This document shows positions 7,806 through 15,635 of a DNA stretch of 38,118 nt, in pieces; the stretch's first letter is position 1; each line of letters begins with the position of its first letter. Made by a program: the position numbers and the translations under genes. The notes beneath the pieces are model-generated. The model was not told the DNA's origin and searched no databases. It worked only from the letters and a program-made list of their open reading frames with translations. The stretch comes from Planctomycetaceae bacterium UBA2671. GTDB taxonomy: Bacteria; Planctomycetota; Planctomycetia; Planctomycetales; Planctomycetaceae. The stretch spans positions 24,032 to 62,149 of the forward strand of contig DEML01000079.1 of the NCBI GenBank assembly GCA_002359185.1. Direction: 5' to 3'.

Positions 7806-9263
7806 ATGGAAATGATTGACCCGCATAAGCATCAGGCGCGTACGAAAATCATCTCAACATTAGGCCCGGCTATTGCCTCCAAGGAAAAGTTACATGCTCT
7901 GGTGGCAGCGGGTGTCGATGTCTTTCGGCTCAATTTCGCCCATGGAGAATACGACTGGCTCGATAGTGTTGTGACAATGGTTCGCGAGGTCTCCGCGGAA
8001 ATTGGACAACCGATCGGCATTCTGGGAGATTTGTCCGGGCCTAAAATCCGACTCGGAGAATTACCTCCTGAAGGTGTCGATTGTCAGGTTGGGCAGCGAT
8101 TTGTATTTGTCAAATCAGCAGAATCCTATGAAGCCTCAACACTGACCTGCTCCTACGAATATCTGATTGATGACTTGAAGCCGGGGGATACCGTCTTACT
8201 GGCAGATGGGACCGTCGGTATGAAAGTTGTCGACAAAGTTGACGATGTTTCCATCACTTGCGAAGTGAATCGCCCCGGATTAATCCGATCACGCCAGGGG
8301 ATCAATCTTCCCGGAGCAACATTGAGAACTCCGTGCCTGACAGAAAAAGATATTGAAGATCTGAAATGGGGACTATCCAAACGATTGACCTTCTTCGGTC
8401 TCAGTTTTGTTCGCAGTGCCGATGACATTGTGAAACTTCGCAATCTGGTGAAGGAACTTGCTCCCGATTACGAACCGCAACTGATTGCAAAAATTGAAAA
8501 GGTGGAAGCGGTTCGGGAACTTGAAGCGATCACTAAAGTATGCGATGGAGTGATGGTTGCTCGGGGCGATCTGGGTGTGGAATCGGATATTGCTCGCCTG
8601 CCGATTCTGCAAAAGCAGATTATTCGTCATTGCAACGAACGCCGCATCCCAGTGATCACGGCGACACAAATGCTCGACAGTATGGAAGAACAACCGTTTC
8701 CAACGCGAGCAGAGGCAGCCGATGTGGCCAATGCGGTATTTGATGGAACCGATGCCGTCATGCTATCTGGCGAGACAGCAATCGGAAAATATCCCATCCG
8801 TGCTGTTAATATGATGGATAACATTGTTCGCTGTACCGAAGATGAAGTTCCTCATCGCGGAGATGTCGACTGGAAAACGGAGTCGAAAAATCGTGCTCTG
8901 GTTGTGACTGAGGCTGTGACACTGGGCGCCTGCACGGTCGCTGAGCGGCTGCATGCAAATCTGATGGTGCTCTGTACGAAAACCGGTCGGACGGCTCTGG
9001 CCATTTCACGACAACGCAGCCGGATTCCCTTGCTGGCGATCACCGATAACCGACTGGTTGCCAACAAGATGTGCCTCTATTGGGGTGTGATTCCTGTGGA
9101 AAGTGATGTCGTCAGTGAAGACCCGAATTCGATCTTGAAATTTGCTGTCGAATGGGGCAAAAAGAAGGGAATCCTGGAATCAGGAAGCCGGATTGTTCTC
9201 ATCTCCGATACCGACTGGGGGGCAGAAGGCCACGATTTAATGGTCGTGCATCTGGTTCGATAG
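7806..9263 (+). CDS. pyk: pyruvate kinase
   Basis: Catalyses the last glycolytic step, phosphoenolpyruvate + ADP to pyruvate + ATP; cytoplasmic. The 485-aa product has the family landmarks in order: TKIISTLGPA near the N-terminus, the substrate loop FRLNFAHG at 40-47, GDLSGPKIR at 74-82, catalytic Lys in IAKIEKVEAV at 229, ARGDLGVE at 252-259, TQMLDSM at 287-293 and MLSGETAIGKYP at 319-330. The C-terminal domain is present (ALAISRQRSRIPLLAIT), so allosteric control as in other full-length bacterial enzymes is possible. The ATG at 7806 has AAGG ten bases upstream; an ATG two codons further on is an alternative. A DUF1992 gene follows after 38 bases, probably cotranscribed. Confidence 0.97.
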   Translation: MEMIDPHKHQARTKIISTLGPAIASKEKLHALVAAGVDVFRLNFAHGEYDWLDSVVTMVREVSAEIGQPIGILGDLSGPKIRLGELPPEGVDCQVGQRFVFVKSAESYEASTLTCSYEYLIDDLKPGDTVLLADGTVGMKVVDKVDDVSITCEVNRPGLIRSRQGINLPGATLRTPCLTEKDIEDLKWGLSKRLTFFGLSFVRSADDIVKLRNLVKELAPDYEPQLIAKIEKVEAVRELEAITKVCDGVMVARGDLGVESDIARLPILQKQIIRHCNERRIPVITATQMLDSMEEQPFPTRAEAADVANAVFDGTDAVMLSGETAIGKYPIRAVNMMDNIVRCTEDEVPHRGDVDWKTESKNRALVVTEAVTLGACTVAERLHANLMVLCTKTGRTALAISRQRSRIPLLAITDNRLVANKMCLYWGVIPVESDVVSEDPNSILKFAVEWGKKKGILESGSRIVLISDTDWGAEGHDLMVVHLVR

Positions 9264-9301
9264 CCGGACGCCTTTCCATCTAAATTTTTGGAGGACTTTT
9301 C

Positions 9302-9730
9302 ATGCAGGAGAAAAAAGCCCCTCTTGAAAGTTATGAAGCGTTTGCAGATCGCCTGATCCGCGAAGCCGAAGCCCGGGGTGAATTTGCCAATCTGCCCGGC
9401 TTGGGAAAGCCGATTCCGGGGATTGATCAGCCTCGTGATGAAAACTGGTGGATCAAAGACAAACTCCGCCGGGAAAATCACAACCTGATACCCACCCGTC
9501 TGGGAGTGAAACTCGAAGTTGAGAAATTGCTTGAGACGCTCAAATCAATTCCTTCCGAATCCCAAGTCCGGGATCGGGTTCGCAAAATGAATCAGAAGAT
9601 TCGCGAAGTCCACTATTCCTCTGCAGAAAGTCCTGCTGTGATTATTCTTCCACTCGATGAAGAAGTGATCGTCGAGCAATGGCAAAGCAGATCCAATGAA
9701 TTGCAGGGTGCCAATAAAAAAAGACGGTGA
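9302..9730 (+). CDS. DUF1992 (DNAJC28-like conserved domain) protein
   Basis: A 142-aa protein of the DUF1992 family, a domain also found in eukaryotic DNAJC28 and in bacterial YhdN-type proteins; its biochemical role is unknown. The signature is clear: ADRLIREAEARGEFANLPGLGKPI at residues 11-34 (an amphipathic helix followed by the LPG-GKPI loop), then DENWWIKDKLRRENHNLIP. The C-terminus is short and basic. There is no J-domain. The start is well supported by GGAGG seven bases before the ATG. It follows pyk by 38 bases, and its stop codon lies inside the stem of a bidirectional terminator (9723-9756). Confidence 0.9.
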   Translation: MQEKKAPLESYEAFADRLIREAEARGEFANLPGLGKPIPGIDQPRDENWWIKDKLRRENHNLIPTRLGVKLEVEKLLETLKSIPSESQVRDRVRKMNQKIREVHYSSAESPAVIILPLDEEVIVEQWQSRSNELQGANKKRR

Positions 9731-9756
9731 AGAAAGAGGGGACTTTCTTCACCGTC
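9716..9756. terminator. bidirectional intrinsic terminator between DUF1992 and the Cys-cluster gene
   Basis: A perfect 14-bp stem (9723-9736 paired with 9743-9756) encloses a 6-base loop. On the minus strand it is followed at once by seven T (complement of 9716-9722), a classical intrinsic terminator for the convergent Cys-rich gene. On the plus strand it is followed by a weaker T tract. The DUF1992 stop codon is within the stem. Confidence 0.85.
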
Positions 9757-9814
9757 AGATTTTCAAGCAACATTAAGTTGCGTTGTTATCGGCAGTCAAG
9801 CGACTGCGTTCAAA

Positions 9815-10273
9815 CTAGTTGCAGCAGTGTGGTGCACAGCAGCTTGGAGCACAGCAAGTTGGGCAGCATTCGTCATCGCAGCAGCTTTCTGGGCAGCAGC
9901 AAGAAGGAACGCAGCATTTTGGTGCACAGCAAGATGGGCAGCAATCATCGCAGCAATCGTCTGGGCAGCAGCAAGTTGGTGCACAGCAAGTTGCTTCGCA
10001 GCAATCATCGCAGCAATCGTCTGGGCAGCAGCAGCTTGGAGCACAGCAAGTTGGGCAGCAAGCGTCATCGCAGCACTCGTCTGGGCAGCAGCAAGAAGGA
10101 ACGCAGCAATCATCGACACAGCACTCGTCTGGGCAGCAGCAAGAAGGTGCACAGCAGCTGACGTAGCTCTGGCATTTCTTCAGGAGACGACCTTTGAACA
10201 GACCAGCTTCAGCGTCGGCGAAGCTCATACAACACAACATCATAGCAGCAGCGAAACAGATAGTCTTTTTCAT
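9815..10273 (-). CDS. secreted protein composed of Cys-Cys cluster repeats
   Basis: A 152-aa protein of no family I can name. I chose the ATG at 10273 (GAGGAG eight bases upstream), which exposes a signal peptide MKKTICFAAAMMLCCMSFADAEA. From the first mature cysteine to the end there are 119 residues, of which 52 are Cys, nearly all as CC or CCC. These are separated by short spacers such as APS, PDD, DD, VPS and PT. The unit CCAPSCCCPDDCC-DDCC recurs about five times, and the DNA repeats too. Acidic Asp/Glu and Pro dominate the spacers. A heavily disulfide-crosslinked wall or envelope component, or a metal-binding protein, are both possible (inference). Planctomycetes are known to have Cys-rich envelope proteins. 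It ends at the shared terminator 9716-9756. Confidence 0.8.
   Translation of the reverse strand: MKKTICFAAAMMLCCMSFADAEAGLFKGRLLKKCQSYVSCCAPSCCCPDECCVDDCCVPSCCCPDECCDDACCPTCCAPSCCCPDDCCDDCCEATCCAPTCCCPDDCCDDCCPSCCAPKCCVPSCCCPESCCDDECCPTCCAPSCCAPHCCN
9830..10150. repeat. degenerate tandem repeat within the Cys-cluster gene
   Basis: The plus strand reads as repeated blocks such as GCAGCAATCATCGCAGCAATC and TCTGGGCAGCAGCA (near 9944-9975, 10001-10033 and 10068-10095). The blocks keep the reading frame of the Cys-rich protein. This suggests the gene grew by in-frame duplication or slippage. Confidence 0.75.
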
Positions 10274-10732
10274 AGCAAAAACTCCTCGAACTCTTTTCTG
10301 AGGACAGCGTCGCGAATCGTAATATGACTTCGGGGACATTCCCGAAAGGATCAGTCAGAGAACCATTCACTCGACACGGAAATTACAGGCAAACCTGCTA
10401 CTTTATTTCGGCAGTGTCTCACGCAGACACTTACCAAAATTGTTCAGTTACCAAGTTGAACTCAATCTCAGGCTCGTTGTGACGATTGTTCCGATTATGA
10501 CGATTCCGGTCATTCCTGCAGCCTGACACACTTGTCCAACCGCATGTGCACACACTCGTGAAGAGCAGGAAATTTCAAAACTCGTCAAATCAAAATTCAC
10601 GTCGTCTCAAACCTTACAAAATCTCAGTCGTCAATCTTCAAGGTGGAACAAGCAGCAATAAAACTCACTGCATTCGAAGTACTTATTTAGAAGTAAGATG
10701 ATGGTCCGGAAGGAAGGGACAGTTTCCGGTCC

Positions 10733-10792
10733 GACAGGTTTTCGACTTTACCGTCTTGTTAACCTGGTAAGACTGGTGAAAGTTTTCCTGTC
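10733..10792. other. 60-nt imperfect hairpin of unknown role
   Basis: Outer stem GACAGG (10733-10738) pairs with CCTGTC (10787-10792). An inner stem joins GACTTTACC to GGTGAAAGT with a bulge, and an apical stem GTCTT/AAGAC follows. A smaller GGTCCGGAA / TTCCGGTCC hairpin lies just before it. No coding frame explains it. Confidence 0.4.
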
Positions 10793-11118
10793 AGTGAAAC
10801 TGCTCCCAAAGTTTGCAGGATCTCGGGTCTACTTCGTAATAACTAAAAACTCCGTCCACTTGGCAACAGTCATCAAAAAACAGGTTGATGCCAGCGACAC
10901 ATTCAATTTCGACCTTACAGCGAGCGCAACTACTAGAGAAATTTGCCACAGTGATTTCATTCCCCAAGCGATAAGCTCTTCCCGAACTACCTTATTTACC
11001 AATTCATGAATAACCCTTAAAAATCAGGCTTGATTACCGTCTTACGGATGCCATTCGTATCTCCAAATGTGTTTCAGGCATTCAGGGTGAAGCGTGGCCA
11101 GAGGCAACATTGCACAAA

Positions 11119-11150
11119 AAAACCGCACAACTTTTTTGTTGTGCGGTTTT
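11119..11150. terminator. perfect bidirectional terminator downstream of metY
   Basis: AAAACCGCACAAC (11119-11131) and its exact complement (11138-11150) form a 13-bp stem with a T6 loop. A/T tracts at the stem ends give U runs in either direction. It is placed to end metY (minus strand) or any plus-strand transcript of the preceding gap. Confidence 0.85.
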
Positions 11151-11285
11151 GGAATGGCCAGTGTTGAGTGGCTAGTGGCTAAAGTTGTCAGACAGAGAGT
11201 CTAAAATTAGATCGGGTGCTGACCGCTTTACACGAAATCAAATTCCCCTCATCACTGACTCTAGCCACTGGGCATTTCCCCTTCT

Positions 11286-12590
11286 TTAAATTTGATCAAG
11301 ACCCTGCTTTAAATCTCGAATAATATCTTCGATATCTTCGGTCCCTACCGAAATACGTACAAAGTCAGGAGTGACACCGGTCGACTGCTGTTCTTCAAGC
11401 GACAACTGTTGATGCGTTGTACTGCTCGGATGGATAATCAGCGATTTGCTGTCTCCGATGTTTGCCAGATGCGAGAACAGCTTCACACTATTAATCAATT
11501 TAATGCCGTTCGCTTTCTGCTGCTCAGGAGTCTCTCCGGCTATTCCGAAACCGAAGACGGCACTGCTGCCCTTCGGCAAATACTTCCGTCCTAACTCATA
11601 ACTTGGATGCGTCGGCAAGCCCGTGTGATTCACCCACGATACTTTCGGATGATCCGCCAGAAATTCCGCCACTTTCTGAGCATTCTCGCTATGTCGAGGC
11701 ATCCGCAAATGCAATGTCTCCAATCCCTGCAGGAACTGAAACGCGTTGAACGGACTCATCGCCGCGCCGGTATCCCGCAAAATTTGAGTGCGGGCTTTGA
11801 GAATGTAAGCCAGATTCATCGGGCCGAATGTTTCATAGAACTTCATCCCATGATAGCTCGGCTCCGGTTCAGTCAGCTCGGGGAATTTTCCGTTATCCCA
11901 GGGAAATCCTCCTTTTTCAATCAAGATACCGCCGATTGAAGTGCCGTGACCACCGATGAATTTGGTGCAGGAGTGCACAACGATATCGGCTCCCCACTTA
12001 AAAGGCTGACACAAATAGGGGGAAGCGGTCGTGTTATCGACAATGACCGGAATTCCAGCTTCGTGAGCAATCTCTGCAATCGCTTCGAAATCAGGAACAT
12101 TCGCTTTGGGATTTCCAATTGTTTCCAGAAAGATCGCTCGGGTGTTTTCGTCGATGGCATTCCGAAATGTTTCCGGATCGGTCTGATCGACAAATTTGCA
12201 ATCAATTCCCAGTTTTGGAAGTGTGTAATGGAACAGATTATACGTTCCACCATACAGGCTGGAGGAGGAGACGATATTCTTTCCCTGTCCCATGATATTC
12301 AAAATCGAATACGTGACCGCAGACGATCCCGAAGCCAGCGCCAATGCTCCAGATCCACCTTCCAAAGCGGCTAATCGCTTTTCGAGAACATCGCAGGTCG
12401 GGTTCATCAACCGGCTGTAGATATTGCCGAATTCCTGCAAACCGAATAATCGGGCGGCATGATCGGTATCGTTAAAGACATACGAGGTCGTCTGATAAAT
12501 CGGCACTGCTCGCGAATTGGTTGCCGGATCGGGCACCTGGCCAGCATGCAGGCACAGCGTATCGGGATTGTAAGTTACTTCTTCACTCAT
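11286..12590 (-). CDS. metY: O-acetylhomoserine sulfhydrylase / aminocarboxypropyltransferase
   Basis: A PLP enzyme of the Cys/Met metabolism family that makes homocysteine from O-acetylhomoserine and sulfide, the direct-sulfhydrylation route to methionine. The 434-aa length is typical of MetY rather than the shorter MetB/MetC enzymes. Landmarks: ETLCLHAGQ-like start (DTLCLHAGQVPDP), YQTTSYVF at 32-39, YSRLMNPT at 58-65, ASGSSA at 86-91, IVDNTTASPYLCQP at 183-196 and the PLP-lysine segment VVHSCTKFIGGHG with Lys210. The C-terminus SVGTEDIEDIIRDLKQGL is typical. The site before the ATG is weak, and no SAM riboswitch was recognised upstream. It is probably an independent transcript ending at the 11119-11150 terminator. 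Confidence 0.95.
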   Translation of the reverse strand: MSEEVTYNPDTLCLHAGQVPDPATNSRAVPIYQTTSYVFNDTDHAARLFGLQEFGNIYSRLMNPTCDVLEKRLAALEGGSGALALASGSSAVTYSILNIMGQGKNIVSSSSLYGGTYNLFHYTLPKLGIDCKFVDQTDPETFRNAIDENTRAIFLETIGNPKANVPDFEAIAEIAHEAGIPVIVDNTTASPYLCQPFKWGADIVVHSCTKFIGGHGTSIGGILIEKGGFPWDNGKFPELTEPEPSYHGMKFYETFGPMNLAYILKARTQILRDTGAAMSPFNAFQFLQGLETLHLRMPRHSENAQKVAEFLADHPKVSWVNHTGLPTHPSYELGRKYLPKGSSAVFGFGIAGETPEQQKANGIKLINSVKLFSHLANIGDSKSLIIHPSSTTHQQLSLEEQQSTGVTPDFVRISVGTEDIEDIIRDLKQGLDQI

Positions 12591-12804
12591 GGTGTCAACT
12601 TTCGATGTGTTTCAAGTTATAAATAATGCCATATAATTGGATAGCCCAGATAGCTCCGCGATCTGGGGGGACGAAGTCCACAAGAGGACTTCAGTTTGAC
12701 AATTGAATTTCCCCACAAACTTCTTGCGGCTGCGCCGCCCCAATCGAATCTTTCGGGACTATCCTCTATATCACCTCATAAGAAACTTTTGGGGTGACCA
12801 TGAT
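12591..12804. other. intergenic region with a small hairpin
   Basis: This 214-bp gap separates metY from the upstream isomerase-like gene. A 7-bp hairpin (GAAGTCC 12673-12679 / GGACTTC 12686-12692) sits in a GC-rich segment and lacks a U tract. It may hold the metY promoter, but no clear boxes were seen. Confidence 0.45.
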
Positions 12805-13755
12805 TTAACAGCCGAAAAAGACTTTATAGAATGAACTCATGAGGGCTTCTTTGGACTTGCGAATGCCAGCATATTCGTCCAGTTCGCTGCCTTCGTACTC
12901 GATGCCGTAGTAGCCTTTGTAGCCAGATGCCATGACGATCGCCAGCATTTTCACCAGATCCGTCTCTTTGTTAAAACGTCGATCATAAGTGATATGAGGA
13001 TTGTCTTTGTCGAATTCATGTGTTTTCACACTGACAGCTTTTGCATAAGGCATCAACTCCGCAACACCCTGATAGCGGTCGTACCAGATGTCCTGATTGC
13101 GATCAATCGCGAAGTTGCCAAAGTCGGGCAGGGTGCCGCAGCGAGGGTGATCGACCTTCTTCATCACTGTCGATAACCAGGCCCCACTGGAAGAGAGGCC
13201 ACCGTGATTTTCAACAATCACATTGATGTCATGCTGATCACCGAATTCGCTCAGGCGACGCAAACCATCAGCTGCTCGTTCAACCTGTTCTTCATAGGTT
13301 CCACTGCTGGCGGCATTGACGCGAATCGAATGACAGCCCAGAAACTTGGCCGCTTCGACCCATTTGTAATGATTCTCGACCGCCTGTGTCCGCTTGGCCT
13401 CATCGGCATCGCCTAAATTGCCTTCGCGATCGATCATAATCAGCAGGCTTTCGACACCCTCGCCCTCTGCTCGGGTTTTCATCTCTTTGAGATAGCTCTG
13501 ATCTTTCGCTTTATCCTTGAAGAACTGGTTGACGTATTCGACACCGGTAATTCCGAATTCCTGCTTGGTTGTTTTCGCAAAATCAAGATGATCGAGTTTG
13601 CCATCGAATAATGCTTTGTGCAGCGACCATTGAGCCAGAGAAATTTTGCAAAGGGGTTCCTTCTCAAGCAGGCTTGCCTGAGAGAAACCGGGAAGCAGGA
13701 AACCCGCACCGATAGCAGAACAGGTTTGCAGGAATTGACGGCGGGAAGTATTCAT
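12805..13755 (-). CDS. Tat-exported sugar phosphate isomerase/epimerase-like TIM-barrel protein
   Basis: A xylose-isomerase-like TIM-barrel protein (AP endonuclease family 2 fold). I chose the ATG at 13755 because it gives a twin-arginine signal MNTSRRQFLQTCSAIGAGFLLPG; a longer frame to 13815 would bury it. The mature protein shows metal-site candidates: Glu in VIVENHGG, Asp in TLPDFGNF, His in SVKTHEF and Glu in GIEYEGSE. The product is 316 aa. Planctomycetes carry many such exported paralogs, usually of unknown substrate and thought to act on sugars or their oxidised forms. It lies downstream of the DUF1501 gene on the same strand with a 273-bp repeat-containing gap, so cotranscription is uncertain. 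Confidence 0.87.
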   Translation of the reverse strand: MNTSRRQFLQTCSAIGAGFLLPGFSQASLLEKEPLCKISLAQWSLHKALFDGKLDHLDFAKTTKQEFGITGVEYVNQFFKDKAKDQSYLKEMKTRAEGEGVESLLIMIDREGNLGDADEAKRTQAVENHYKWVEAAKFLGCHSIRVNAASSGTYEEQVERAADGLRRLSEFGDQHDINVIVENHGGLSSSGAWLSTVMKKVDHPRCGTLPDFGNFAIDRNQDIWYDRYQGVAELMPYAKAVSVKTHEFDKDNPHITYDRRFNKETDLVKMLAIVMASGYKGYYGIEYEGSELDEYAGIRKSKEALMSSFYKVFFGC

Positions 13756-13890
13756 GGTGTCTCGCTTGAATCGGAAAGGAATAGAAATAGTGAACTTTGC
13801 GATGGCATTGAGCATACGAAACCCAATGCAGGCTCACAATTCTCTGCCTGTGAAAATTCAAGCGAAACTGAAAATCAAAAGAACGTCGGG

Positions 13891-13990
13891 TGGCTGGGGT
13901 CGAAGCGCAGCGAAGCCCCCAGAATATTCGCAGGGTGACGTAATCTTTCCTTCTCCTTGGGGAGAAGGTGGCCGAAGGCCGGAGGAGGGG
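13891..13990. repeat. cluster of intergenic hairpins
   Basis: An imperfect GC-rich hairpin (GGGGTCGAAGCG...CGAAGCCCC, about 13895-13920) is followed by CCTTCTCC-ttgg-GGAGAAGG (13949-13968) and GGCC-gaa-GGCC (13970-13980). Similar CTTCTCC-GGAGAAGG elements are common intergenic repeats in many bacterial genomes. It lies between DUF1501 and the isomerase-like gene. Confidence 0.5.
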
Positions 13991-14028
13991 ATCTCTTCGA
14001 CATCCTCATTCCAAGTCACATCAATTGA

Positions 14029-15438
14029 TCACGCCATAATTTCCTTCACCACATTACCCTTCACATCCGTCAAACGCATATCGCGGCCTGCGTAGCGGTA
14101 GGTGAGGCGTTCGTGATCCAGCCCGAGCAAGTGTAAGATGGTGGCGTGCCAGTCGTGAATGTGAACACGTCCTTCGACAGCTTCAGAACCGTAATCGTCG
14201 GTCGCTCCATGAGAATATCCTCCTTTTGTCCCACCTCCAGCCATCCAGGAAGTGAAGCCTCGATGATTGTGATCCCGACCATCATCTCCCTGAGCATAAG
14301 GAGTCCGGCCAAATTCTCCACTCCAGATGACAAGCGTATCTTTCAGAAGATCGCGTTGTTTTAAGTCCGCCAGCAAACCTGCGATCGGTTTATCGATACT
14401 CTCCGTTTTATTCGTCAGATCCTGCTGCAGATTTCGATGGTGATCCCACTGACCCGAAGTCACTTCCACAAATCGCACACCAGCTTCGACGAACCGACGA
14501 GCGAGTAAACACTGACGCCCGAAATTATTGGTGGCTTCTTCTCCAATGCCATACATCGACTGAGTCGCCTGAGTTTCGCTGGAAAGCTCCATCAGTTCGG
14601 GTAATTCGGATTGCATTCGGAAGGCGAGTTCAAGTGATTCAATCGCTCCTTCCACCTCGTTATTCTGCTCTTCGAGCTGGAGTGTTTTTTTGTTGATCGA
14701 TTGAATGTAATCGAGTTGCAATCGCTGATAATCGGGGGACTGCTGCGGATTTTTAATGTTGCCAACGATTCCACTGGGAGATGACTGGCCGCGACGTCCG
14801 GCTGCTGCCAAACGGGGATTTCCCATCGTGATCGGCGTTCCCTGACAGATCGCTGGTAGAAATGCACTGCCATAGTTAGAAGGCCCCCCATTATTTCGCG
14901 GCGGGCTGATCGTCACGAATCCGGGCAGGTTTTCATTCTCAGTTCCCAATCCATAAAACGCCCAAGCTCCCAGTGAAGGACGTTTGAATTGAGAAACGCC
15001 AGTATGTAGACGCAATATTGCTTGAGGATGAGCAGGTACATCCGTATGCATTCCGTGCAGCATGCAAAGATCATCTGTATGATTGGACAATTCCGGAAAC
15101 AATTCCGACATCCACATTCCACTTTGGCCATGCTGCTGAAAATTCCAGGGAGATCCCAGCAGTTTCGCGGATCGCGATCGGGTGTCTGTCATTGTCTTGC
15201 CATGATCCTGTTTCAGCTTTGGCTTGTAGTCGAAGGTATCGACATGCGAAGGAGCCCCTTCCATGCAAAGGAAAATCACATGCTTGGCCCGAGCAGGGAA
15301 GTGTGTCGGCTTGGGAGCCAGCAGATTTTCTTTTTCAGCCGCCATGGTTGAAAGACCCGCAAAGGCGAGATACCCAAATCCAACACTAGCCGATTTTAAG
15401 GCAGTACGGCGTGAAAACAGTGCAGACTCATTAAACAT
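14029..15438 (-). CDS. DUF1501 family Tat-exported protein
   Basis: A member of the DUF1501 (sulfatase-like fold) family that is greatly expanded in Planctomycetes; the biochemical activity is not established. The ATG at 15438 has GGGAG seven or more bases upstream and yields a twin-arginine signal (ALFSRRTALKSASVGFGYLAFAG). The mature protein shows HVIFLCMEGAPSHVDTFDYKP near the start, then FVEAGVRFVEVTSGQWDHH and TLVIWSGEFGRTPYAQ, with DGRDHNHRGFTSWMAGGG later. These are the metal-site-like motifs of the family. It is 469 aa. It follows the DUF1549/DUF1553 gene by 197 bases on the same strand, the standard planctomycete pair. Confidence 0.93.
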   Translation of the reverse strand: MFNESALFSRRTALKSASVGFGYLAFAGLSTMAAEKENLLAPKPTHFPARAKHVIFLCMEGAPSHVDTFDYKPKLKQDHGKTMTDTRSRSAKLLGSPWNFQQHGQSGMWMSELFPELSNHTDDLCMLHGMHTDVPAHPQAILRLHTGVSQFKRPSLGAWAFYGLGTENENLPGFVTISPPRNNGGPSNYGSAFLPAICQGTPITMGNPRLAAAGRRGQSSPSGIVGNIKNPQQSPDYQRLQLDYIQSINKKTLQLEEQNNEVEGAIESLELAFRMQSELPELMELSSETQATQSMYGIGEEATNNFGRQCLLARRFVEAGVRFVEVTSGQWDHHRNLQQDLTNKTESIDKPIAGLLADLKQRDLLKDTLVIWSGEFGRTPYAQGDDGRDHNHRGFTSWMAGGGTKGGYSHGATDDYGSEAVEGRVHIHDWHATILHLLGLDHERLTYRYAGRDMRLTDVKGNVVKEIMA

Positions 15439-15590
15439 GGATATTCTCCCAGTGGATGTTAGTACGAGGGAAGTGTTAGATCTGAAGTTTTGCAAAACTC
15501 CAATAAGCAGATAAATCCAGATCGACTCGATGAGTCAACAATTTTTTTATTTGCCACAGAGTCCACAATAAGGTTGACTGATTCTCTGCA

Positions 15591-15623
15591 ATCTGTGTTT
15601 ATCCGTGTCCATCCGTGGTTCAA
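15591..15623. repeat. 33-bp repeat of three 10-bp units, copy A
   Basis: Consecutive units ATCTGTGTTT, ATCCGTGTCC and ATCCGTGGTT followed by CAA. The sequence at 30057-30089 is the reverse complement with two mismatches. The element at 1726-1784 uses the same unit with C in place of T at some sites. It lies between the DUF1549/1553 and DUF1501 genes. Confidence 0.75.
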
Positions 15624-15635
15624 AAAACTGATTCG

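Larger units (their letters stand above)
10274..11285. other. 1-kb intergenic region with hairpins, no clear gene
   Basis: Divergent from the Cys-rich gene and convergent with metY. A 103-codon open frame at 10698-11009 has a low-quality composition and no family resemblance, so I do not call it. The region contains a long imperfect hairpin (10733-10792) and a perfect terminator (11119-11150). It could hold an unrecognised small RNA on the plus strand, but I see no known RNA family. Confidence 0.5.

Noticed and set aside
9819..10166. Gln/Ser-rich frames on the plus strand over the Cys-cluster repeat
   Set aside because: They arise from the repetitive DNA; the minus-strand frame has a signal peptide, a ribosome site and a terminator.
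10698..11009. 103-codon frame in the 1-kb gap
   Set aside because: No ribosome site, no recognisable protein pattern, and it overlaps the hairpin at 10733-10792.
12591..12804. Possible SAM riboswitch upstream of metY
   Set aside because: No conserved SAM-riboswitch core or terminator was visible; only a short 7-bp hairpin is present.
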